Positions 55,499 to 64,000 of a stretch of 64,000 bases of DNA are shown piece by piece. The stretch is from Calycina herbarum. Its lineage: Eukaryota; Ascomycota; Leotiomycetes; Helotiales; Pezizellaceae. The position numbers and the translations under genes are program-made. Each line of letters begins with the position of its first letter. The stretch's first letter is position 1. The stretch is from positions 1-64,000 of the forward strand of contig LLEY01000078.1 in assembly GCA_001414485.1 (NCBI GenBank). The letters are read 5' to 3'. The notes beneath the pieces are model-generated. The model made no database searches and was not told the origin of the DNA. It saw only the letters and a list, made by a program, of their open reading frames with translations.

Positions 55499-55593
55499 AC
55501 TATCCCCCCTTCCTTAACTGTCTGTAGACGCACAGACATTTTCACAGTCAAACTACCCTTGCACATGACAGACAGTTAAGGGGGGGGGATAGT
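55499..55593. repeat. 95-bp hairpin-type inverted repeat
   Basis: ACTATCCCCCCTTCCTTAAC..TGTCTGT at 55499-55525 is answered by its inverse at 55568-55593 (ACAGACAGTTAAG, then a G run, GATAGT). The arms are about 26 bp with a mismatch in the C/G run; the 42-bp middle has no coding. It may be a foldback element or a processed hairpin RNA source. Confidence 0.7.
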
Positions 55594-55948
55594 AGTAGGT
55601 GCCATGGTAATTTTATTTGTGTCATACAACGTCGCGAAGTGATGTTGCGAGAACGCGAAGCTGTCTTCATGTGAAAGTTGCACCCAAAATTCAGTTTTCA
55701 CTACACCCGAATTTCAGCCTAGTATACTTTGCTTTGGATGCTTTGGAATCTTCGACGCGTTTTTCACTTTTTCTGCGCGTCAAAACCTTCCATGTCAATA
55801 TTTGGGTGTGCTCGTAAATTCGGGAAGTTAAGTAGGTACGGCTAAAGTTCGGGTGTACCTGTTGTCTCTCGAAGCTGCAGCCTTGTCAATTACCTCAACG
55901 ATATCAACTATGCACAACGAATAGAAGGCTTCGCCATGTCGAGATACC

Positions 55949-57801
55949 ATGGACTACGAATCTCTCCACGGCCCGGGAGTCTCCAACTTCTCATCCTCTC
56001 CTCCACGTAAGAAATCACATTTACTTCTTGAGAATTACAGGCTGACAAAACCAGATCGCATGCCCACCATCTCGGCCGCACATGCCCTGCAACACCTAAA
56101 GATGTCTCCGACGCGATGTATTTCCACCGGGTTACCTCCTCTTGACTTGGGTCTTCAAAATCGAGATCCACAGAGTGAGAGTGTTGACCCCTTTTATGGC
56201 GGTGTTTCGAGAGGCAAGGTTACTGAGGTTTATGGACCTCCTGGGGTTGGGAAGACTGCGCTTGGGTTAGTACTTTCTGAAATGATGAGAAGGAACTCTT
56301 GCTGAATGTTGGTTAGTATGCAATTAGCTGCAAATGCGTTGTTTTCCGGTGAGACGGTGGTCTGGGTGGGTATGTACTTGAAATATTCTCATTATTCGTC
56401 AGCTCTCATTGGTATCCTTTGATCGTGCGCTCTCTCTTATTTTCTTATGCATATTTATTCCCTCAAAATTCGTTTCATTCCCTTCGTCTCATATATGAGT
56501 TGGCATAATTTTAAAGCTATCTTGCCTATGTTTGATTGACACTGTCTCTGCTATTAAAATACCATTCTGACACTCTCACCTCCCAGATGCTTCACACCCT
56601 CTGCCAGCTCTACGTTTTCTTCGTATACTAGACTCGATTCAAACAATAAAAGCCGCCTCAGGGAATCATTCATCAACAGAACCGCTCAATCCAACATATC
56701 TCCTTGAAAAGTTAATACACTTTTCAACTCCAACTCTCGCCCATCTATTGGCGCTGTTCCTAGCCCCCACAGAGAACAATCCACCTCAGAACACAAGTCT
56801 CATTATAATCGACTCCTTCTCGACTCTCATGGGCACCGCATTTCCTCGTACAGCTGATCCCCCCGCAGCACCAAAGAAACCTGGTGGTATGAAGTCAATT
56901 CCTTCTCATTTCTTGTTTCCAGTTATTAATTCTCAGTAGTACCTAAACCACAGAACCCCTCAGCACGAAAGTTTCCAATTCTCCAAAATCTTCTCAATGC
57001 ACTCCAAAAACTTGCGGCAACTCGAAATATTGCGATCATCATCCTCTCACAATGTGTGACTAAGATGAGACCTGGTATTGGTGCTATTCTTGCACCGGCG
57101 ATTGGGATCACGGCTTGGGAGCAAGCACTTGGGTGTAGAGTTGTGTTGTTTAGAGATTGGGGTTGGAATGATGAAGATGGGAATCAGGTGGAGGGAGTGA
57201 GATTGGCTCAGGTTATCATGGCGGAAGGTACAGCTCTTCCAGAAGGAAGGGGTTGGTTGGCGGGATTTACTATTAGTGAGGTACGTCTTTTTCCTTACTC
57301 ATAACTTCAGGAACGATGATCATCGAATTTTTTGTTTCCGCGACTGAAGTTTACGGAACATATCACTAGTGCTAAATTTGGCTTTTGTAGACCGGACTAT
57401 CATCACTACCACTCCCCTCATTCTCCGCCATATCCCAACGACCAGGACCAAGCTATCCACCTCATTTCGCAGCTCAAACAGACAATCAGACCCTAACCTC
57501 GACCCCTCAAAACATCCCACAGAAACGCAAGCGCTCAATGGAAATACCCGATAGTGAAGGAGAAGACGACGAAGACTATGGATGGGCAGAAGAAGACGAA
57601 GAAGACGTTCCAGTAATGCCACCTCAATGGCAAGGTAGTGAGGATATTTTGATTCCCGATCCTGCTGAGAAAGAAGACGAGGTTGAAGAGGAGGAGGAAG
57701 GGGATGATGGTGGAGACGAGGAAGATGAGGGAGGTAGAAAGAAGTTTGTTGCTGAGATAGCTGATAGTGAGGATGATAGTGAGGATGAACTTGCACTTTG
57801 A
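55949..57801 (+). CDS. Rad51-paralogue, Rad55/Rhp55-like recombination ATPase (473 aa)
   Basis: Five exons: 55949-56265, 56317-56369, 56587-56886, 56940-57280, 57391-57801; introns 51, 217, 53 and 110 nt, all phases agreeing. The RecA core shows CISTGLPPLDLGL, FYGGVSRGKVTEVYG, Walker A GPPGVGKTALG (intron 1 sits just after it), VVWVDASHPLP, Walker B NTSLIIIDSFSTL, AIIILSQCVTKMRPG and CRVVLFRDWGW. The last 110 residues form an acidic, Ser-rich tail (PDSEGEDDEDYG, KEDEVEEEEEG) not needed for the fold. Rad55-type proteins help load Rad51 in homologous repair. Assignment to Rad55 rather than another paralogue is an inference from motif style. An ATG at 55935 in another frame overlaps the start (25-codon upstream frame). 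Confidence 0.8.
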
Positions 57802-58278
57802 TCATTGGACATCTACGAAGCGCTCTTGAGAACTGAATTATCAGGTACGTGGAAATTTGAATTTCTCATCTCTTCTATGCTATTTCACGCTGTACTTCAC
57901 GACAAGTATTCACCTTGCGCCGTATTTTATTAAGTGTCACAACGATATATTGCGTCGTGTAACCAAAATCCCTGTTTGCAAAACCTATGATATCATCGCT
58001 TGTGGAGAGAAATCAGTACCCCACAACTTCAAAAAAAAAATGTCTAGATCAACAAAGGGACTAGACTCGTCTAGGAACCCAATAAATTTCAACTAGTTTG
58101 CTTCACTGGAGAAAGCCGCTCCCGTCTTTCAGATGGAATTGAGTTCAGCCACATGACGTAGCGCAAGTTGACTCCACGCAATCAAGCCTAAAAGTCTCCC
58201 AAGCTTCCTCGCAACTATCTCCCCCTTACGAGTTTATCAATAAATTCAGAATCACACTTCTTCCTCTGAAGAGTAATC
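57802..58278. other. spacer between the Rad55-like and DUF3292 genes
   Basis: No gene seen; it holds the 3' end of one gene and the promoter of the next. Confidence 0.5.
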
Positions 58279-60400
58279 ATGTCCGCCCCGGATACCCGCT
58301 CCGTCCTTGTTGGGCCTGAGCCTCCTCCAGCAACCACTGTCTTCCCAAAAGCCGATAGCCTGGATGATGAACCAGAAGTTGTTGAAGCTGCACCCCAAGA
58401 AATACCTACCGATAGCCATGAACTTGCCAAAGCAGATCATGATGAAAAAGGAGCAGCTCAACTAGATCATGGACAAATAGAAGTTCGAGATTTAGGATGG
58501 AACGACCCTGATGCCGATGTACCAAAACCTTTGGTAGGGGGACTTCCGAATGAAGAATTATGGACTTTGGTTCGGAGATTCAATAAGGTACGCCCCCGGA
58601 AATCTGTCGCAAAACATTGGGGTATTGTGATTGTGGTTGCTGATTTTGAATAGCAAATGTATCATGTCAAATCACTTCCCGAACCACCACTTGGAGGACT
58701 CGACCTAAATATCGCCGACGAAGAAGAATTCTCTCCCGATAAACTACGAGCTAATATCGAGCGACTTTACATGACTGTTATCATCGGAGCTGTCGGTTTC
58801 TACAAACATATCGCAAGAATCCGATCATGGCGCGAACGAAACCGAACACTCGCTTTCTTGGGAGTTTACTTCCTAGCATGGCTCCTCGATTTTCTTGTCC
58901 CAACACTTATATCCTTCATAATGATCTTGATCGTCTATCCTCCTTCTCGAAATTACTGTTTCCCACCTGCTCCAATCGCACTAATCGATTCCAAAACTGG
59001 AGGTGTCAAGAAACCCAGTGCGGGGGTATTGGGAAGTGATAACTCCCTCACTGGCGCTCCCGAAAAACATCAAGGGGAAGCTGTCGAGCAGGAAGCTAGT
59101 AATTTCGTCAACAGCTTCACATCTATCGCCATTTCTTCAGCGTCGGGAAAACATCCACAAGGAGATCCACATAGCGAGGAAGAAGGAGCGAGTAGTGTTG
59201 AAGACAAAACTCCAGATCCAACAGATATAGCTATGGGAGCTGCAAACGCCAAAGACAAAGCCGCAGGAGGAAAACCAAATTCAACGCACGATAAGACTAA
59301 GGAACCGATGTCCGCAGCTATGTGGTCAAAAACCAGACCTGTCATGCATATCATCGCAGATATCTCAGATGGATACGAGAGATTTGCCAACGCTTTATCG
59401 CCCACTGCCCCGTTTCCAAAAGAGAAACCGAGGATGAAACTTGCTGCCGTTCTCGCTCCTGTTCTTCTCGTGTCCATTTTCACTTCTTCATATATGTTTT
59501 ACAAGATGAATGGCTTCTTCATCGGCTTTGGATTTTTTGCAGACCCAATTATTTGGCGTGGTCTAGATTATCTGAATCGCAGATTTCCAAATTGGCAGAA
59601 GCTCTTGGAGATTAGGAACACACTTCTCAAAGGTGTTCCAACCAATGCACAACTTACGATTACGCTTTTAAGAATCGGAGAACATAACAAGGCACCCCTC
59701 CCACCGCCTCCATATTCCGGTCCAGCACCGCCAGATGTTGCACACAAAACAGCCGGTGAAGACCTAGACCATCTCGGTAAGTACACCCCAAACTTTGCCT
59801 TCCAAAGACCACAAAAATCTTACTAAATCAATAGAAGGAGTCCCAAACCATGAACTCGCAACGGCAATCCACCCCGACCCAACCACCACCCTCGAACCGC
59901 CGAAAAAGAAACACGGCCGTCGCCTCATCGGAGCCATAAAATCCGCAACCAAAGGCGGCGTAGAAACCATCCTCGGAACCGACCGTCTCAAAGCCGCAGC
60001 CGGTTCCGGCCATGCCAAAAACCGCCTCGGAGTCCTACGAAACGGTCCAGAGAGAGAAGCAGGACCGATAGCATTTCCTTGTAGATACAAGGGGAAGAAG
60101 GGTCACGCGTATATTACTACCACCGCTACGACGCCCGCGCTGAGTTGGACGACGGAGAGGCAGGATATCGAACCTGTTTGGAGCGTTGCTATTGGCGATG
60201 TTCAGGAGATTAAGAAAGTTGGCGGGCTGGGATGGAAGACGAAACTTGTTGTAGGATGGGCGACGAGTAGGGAGATTGCGGATGGGATAATAATCACTGA
60301 TAGGGAGGGGAAGACAAAACAACTTACTGCTATTGCGTTGAGGGAGGAGTTGTTTAATCGGTTGATTGCTATGGGGAATCAGATGTGGGAGTCTTGGTAG
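58279..60400 (+). CDS. DUF3292-family membrane protein (665 aa)
   Basis: Three exons: 58279-58587, 58654-59776, 59835-60400; introns 66 and 58 nt (gtacgc..atag, gtaagt..atag), giving LVRRFNKQMYHVKSLPE and DLDHLEGVPNHELA. The acidic N-terminus (1-75) is followed by DLGWNDPDADVPKPLVGGLPNEELWTLVRRFNK, the opening motif of this fungal family. Membrane segments: TLAFLGVYFLAWLLDFLVPTLISFIMILIVYPP (about 170-205) and AAVLAPVLLVSIFTSSYMFYKMNGFFIGFGFF (about 390-420). A Ser/Gly/Asp-rich loop lies between them. The C-terminal part (from about 520) is a soluble GRAM/PH-like region: FPCRYKGKKGHAYITT, PVWSVAIGDVQEIKKVGGLGWKTKLVVGW, GIIITDREGK. Function is unknown; the tail suggests lipid or membrane-contact binding (inference). 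Confidence 0.85.
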
Positions 60401-60627
60401 GGGTATCGACGACGATTATGAGTAAGTGAATGGGTACATGCCTGAATTGGGTTTGGGGTGGGTGATAGTGATAGTGACGGGGATGGGGAGAGGGAGAGGG
60501 TGCGTAGATACCAGAGGCAATATATCCGATGTTCTTTTTTCTCTCGAGCGGTCATCTACAGATCTTCTTGTCGTGTTATTTCAAAAATTATCTAATTTTT
60601 CTTTTTCTTCGAAGGGCAGCTGCTCCT
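60401..60627. other. 3' flank of the DUF3292 gene
   Basis: 3' UTR-like, G-rich (GGGGATGGGGAGAGGGAGAGG near 60480). No gene. Confidence 0.5.
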
Positions 60628-60820
60628 AGGTGAGTGACCCAGACATAGTCGAGGGCCGTTGGAACCATGGCATAGCTACTACGAGGTCACCTACCGATAT
60701 TAAGATCTTGTTGAATTCTATAAGCTTTCATTTCAACTATTTGTAGGTCACCTACGAATAGCACGAAAAACCTCAAAGCATTTCTTCGCAGGTAACTAGT
60801 AAATAGCTCTCAAATCTCAA
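60628..60820. repeat. second group of palindromic AGGTNACCT units
   Basis: Cores AGGTCACCT at 60684 and 60745 and AGGTAACTA at 60790, with a poorer one near 60628. The unit at 60745 has the same flank CTACGAATAGCAC as the unit at 50740. Spacing is less regular (61 and 45 bp) than at 50.7 kb. Confidence 0.65.
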
Positions 60821-63540
60821 CTTATATAAATCCTTCCATTACAAATACAGTATATTCACTATATACTTATTTATTTCCCATCTTCTCGACTCCACGCTAT
60901 AGAACAGGAGGAGCTTCAGTTACACCCTCAAAATCCCTGATTTGTTTTGTTTTATTACACTTCGCTTTTTGATATTAGAGACTACTTTCTTCGTCATTTC
61001 CTGTTTTAAAATAAACACTTTGAGGAGGTGTTTGTTGTTAATGGGGGTTTGAGAGAAGGTTTTGTAAGGTATAAGATACTTTTTCCTACTTGCTCTCTTT
61101 TTGATTTTCTTGTTTACTTTTTATTAAGATGAGATAAGATAGAAGGGTAGAGTGCTCTCGACTAAAATCTTATTTTAGGAAAGGTAGGTTTTGGAGGACC
61201 TGAAAGAGTTATATCGTAATAAGAAACTAGGATTATTGGGAAGAGTATATGATGTAGTGGTGCAAGTAGGAAGTTCTGAAACTTTTATTTCCTTGGTTAA
61301 CTTATATCTTTGTTAGAAGAGTAAGAGGGAGAATACAAAGAGTAGGAGAGAGAGAAAACGACAGTCAATGTAGAAACAACAGTAGGAGTAAAAACGAACG
61401 AATGTTAACGAGGAGAGATGTTGGTTATGTGTTGAGTTATAATATATCCGATAGGTTTCATTCTGTTCTTCCATTGTAAGTTCAGTTTCTTGTTCGCCTT
61501 TGTAGTTGTTTTCAAGTCAATTAAGATAGGACTAGTAAGCTCCAACCGAGTGCCTATTAGCTGCTGCTAGGGAGGGTGTTGTTGGTATCAGCTAGTCCTA
61601 CACTACATAAAAATATTTCTCTTATAATTGGATTCACTGACTACTACTCTGCTATTCAACCTAGCTATAAATAGCCAAGTCGTCCAACTGTGAATTATCG
61701 ATTCAAATCAGATACGGATAGATTTAACCTTTCTATTGTTGTTCCTTTCTCCATCGTCCTTGAGCTTCAGTACCCCCTCCAGCTGCGTAAGAATAAGCTA
61801 TCTCAATAAGCTTGTTGTTTGTAACTTTAAGCTGAACTATCTTCCTTTGCTTTTTATGTTGCTGTTGAGTGTTGAGCTACCTTCGATAACTTCCAAGATG
61901 TTTATGTTGAAAAAAACAGAACAGAAGCTAGTACGCAACAGCCACAGCTAAACCAAAGAATGTGAGAACGAACCAACATGACTTCTAGCAGCAACAGAAA
62001 GCCCAATTAAAAAAACACAAGGGTAAATTCCTTGACTGGGTGGGCAGGGAGTTTTTTACTGTACTCTGACTTATGATAGTCGTGAGTCAGGAGAGGCCTT
62101 ATTACTATGGTGAATTTGAAGAATGTCTTATCAAAGAAGAAGAGAAGTAGAAAACAATTTGGGGGTAGAGGCTTTAGCTGAGTAAACCTTCTACTATATT
62201 CCTCTCTGACTTTCTATCACAACTGCCATATTACTGTTCGCTACCCTTCCACCTCACATTTAATCAAACCAACAACCAACTCTTCATTGAAGAAGCCTAG
62301 CTGCAATATTACTCCTAAGCTAACCCTTCTTCTTTCTACCATCGATTGTAAATCCACCCTCGAAGAACTTCCCAATGTTCAGATATTACAAGCTCAAAAA
62401 AGTATCAGTGAGTTCAGACTCCTTCACCTAGAAGCTCAAGATGAACATCTTTGCGTAACTAACTACTTCTCAACTGATAGTCTTTACTTCAACTGTTAGG
62501 CAATGTATCTTTGTGTTTCAGTTCCGCTAAGTCTGATTGTAAAGTCTCTCACCAAGCACTTTGTGTAGTTTTATATTGCAAAAGGTGATATTCTGTAAGA
62601 ATTCACTTACTAATACCCTACTATTTAATCTAGCTTCAAATAACCTAGACCAATTTTTCTTTCGCATTGTCTTTCTTTGGCTTTAATGTCCCCCTCTGGG
62701 AAAAAAAGCAACACGAACGAAACCCTTCTCACTCTTCTTTCATTTGTGACAGATCGACAAGTTCTCAATACTAAATAGAAGTTCGACAGCGGAGACTTCT
62801 CGGATGATGAAATTTCGGAAGATTGTGTTAATTATAGTGATCGTACGATGAGGGTTTCGTTGACGGATTTTTCCGATTGCCGCCAGACTCTCGCCTAGCC
62901 AATGGACTTGAATTTGTTGGTATTCCTGTGAATAAAACATGGCATTTGGAGGCAGAAATATGTGCCGTTTTTCTCCAATTTTCTTTGCATTTGGATTTTC
63001 ATTATAGTCTCGTAGATACTTTTGTCAATTTGTTTTATCTCAATTTCTCACGAGGGCTCTGCAAGATCCAGTAATCTCCCCCCCCTCAACGAAAGCTCCA
63101 GAACTATAATGCGTCTCCAAATCTGTAAAAGAATCGGGCTTTCCTATAGGTGCACCGGCGTTCTGTAAGTAATGTGCGAAAACCTTTAAGACAATGATAT
63201 TTATGCTCTAAGAACGTTTAGAAGAACCTAGAAATCGAATTTTCAATTCTTCTAAATACTCTTGTATAATAGTTGAAATTGTGTCAGAATCCTGGGGCAA
63301 TGGAAGGTGGGGTGTGCAGAATTACGTAGTTTCCTTTGCCTGGTTCCATGAGATACGGTACAAGTTCGAATCATCAGCACAGAGTAGTTCAAGTCGCTTT
63401 CTGAGGTGAAATTTACTCACACAGTGAATTCCTCGTCCCCACCCGCCCCACTCCCCCAATTTACCCGAGTACCCACAAAACACAACATACAAAAGCTTTT
63501 TAAGGTCTCAAATAAGCATCATCCTGTCAGTCAATTGTAA
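60821..63540. other. AT-rich gene-free region
   Basis: About 2.7 kb of AT-rich sequence with short frames only (for example 61736-61951, 62287-62499), none with a domain or start context. It may be decayed transposon or pericentromere-like DNA; no recognisable transposase or reverse transcriptase motif is seen. Confidence 0.5.
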
Positions 63541-63547
63541 AGAAGCC

Positions 63548-63573
63548 TGTATGGCCTAACGGTCATACAGGCA
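63548..63573. other. perfect 8-bp stem hairpin
   Basis: CCTGTATG, a 10-base loop GCCTAACGGT, then CATACAGG. The loop looks a little like a tRNA A-box, but no B-box or cloverleaf follows. Confidence 0.5.
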
Positions 63574-63929
63574 ACACCGGTATCACAAGATATGGGTGCC
63601 TGCGCATTAACGTGTAAACTAGTGTAGGATTGACAGCCTAAAATACAACCCAGGTAATGCTGTGTTTGACTTGGCCGACTCGCAAGAGTACGCAGTTTTT
63701 TTGCTATTTTTTCGCTATTTTTTCGTCGTTCTTGGGGAAGCTTTTGAGTCTGATGTTTTTTGGGTTAGATGCTGGTGTCGAGACGTCAAGGTGATGGTGC
63801 GATGGTCTCGCCTAACGAGTGACTCAGAAGAGCCCAAATTCAATGGCAATGGGCTTATTTGATTGATGTCACTCTACTATACACAGAATTTATTGCAGAG
63901 TTACTCTTCAAAGGGAAATAAGCCTTCTA

Positions 63930-64000
63930 ACCCTCTTCCAGGCTTGAAGTGCCCTGTCGCTTCAGGGCGTTGAGCGCTAAGTGCGATGTGCAACAAAACC
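63930..64000 (+). repeat. satellite unit running off the window end
   Basis: CCAGGCTTGAAGTGCCCTGT, CGCTTCAGGGCGTTGAGCG and CTAAGTGCGATGTGCAACAA match the forward units at 43.3-43.9 kb. It is the last sequence in the window, so an array may continue beyond. Confidence 0.8.

Noticed and set aside
55990..56040. 34-nt intron near the Rad55-like start
   Set aside because: Shorter than any supported intron here and would shift the main frame into a stop.
60821..63540. Retrotransposon remnants
   Set aside because: AT-rich and gene-free, but no reverse transcriptase, integrase or transposase motif was readable on either strand.
63541..63640. Possible tRNA (A-box-like loop)
   Set aside because: No B-box, no cloverleaf; only one hairpin. 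I found no believable tRNA anywhere in the window.

Overview
The window is nuclear DNA of a filamentous ascomycete (Pezizomycotina). This rests on the gene set (homeodomain/C2H2 regulator, Zn2Cys6 regulator, PNS1, PFF1-type vacuolar protease, GH76 mannosidase, DUF3292 protein, PTH11-type rhodopsin relic) and on gene structure: many short introns of 44-66 nt with GT..AG ends and CTNAC-like branch points, monocistronic genes on both strands, and UTR-rich spacing. A Leotiomycete (Helotiales-like) source is my guess, not proven. ATG starts, splice sites and reading frames were joined by hand; every spliced model given keeps its reading frame.

Layout. 0-2.2 kb: three tiny minus-strand genes of unknown function whose products all begin Met-Gly. 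3.2-5.3 kb: secreted carboxylesterase. 5.3-8 kb: long upstream region, then a Zn2Cys6 regulator (8-10.2 kb). 10.2-14 kb: mostly empty, with one doubtful small gene. 14.2-15.8 kb: a truncated rhodopsin-domain gene followed by AT-rich degenerate repeats. 16.2-19.3 kb: vacuolar membrane M28 protease. 20-21.1 kb: two gene relics (C2H2 finger, cytochrome P450). 22.8-30.4 kb: gene-dense core with homeodomain/C2H2 regulator, QDR/DTR-type MFS exporter, OTU deubiquitinase, TPMT-type methyltransferase and SDR reductase. 30.4-39 kb: poor, AT-rich, and holding a decayed bifunctional terpene synthase gene (33.55-35.9 kb). 39.2-42.4 kb: TBC Rab-GAP. 42.9-52.4 kb: a block framed by two inverted arms of the same satellite repeat, enclosing a small secreted Cys-rich protein gene, an ERG26-like sterol dehydrogenase and the PNS1 transporter. 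52.9-54.3 kb: GPI-type GH76 mannosidase. 55.9-57.8 kb: Rad55-like recombination protein. 58.3-60.4 kb: DUF3292 membrane protein. 60.4-64 kb: AT-rich, non-coding, ending inside another copy of the satellite.

Functionally the live genes are mostly housekeeping (vacuole, Rab traffic, cell wall, DNA repair, ubiquitin) with a few environment-facing ones (secreted esterase, small secreted protein, MFS exporter). Two relics, the terpene synthase and the P450, belong to families typical of secondary metabolism; they are about 12 kb apart and their former relation is unknown. The points of most interest are the dead terpene synthase, the satellite arms in inverted orientation around an ~7.4 kb gene block, and a 44-bp palindromic repeat found 3' of two membrane-protein genes.
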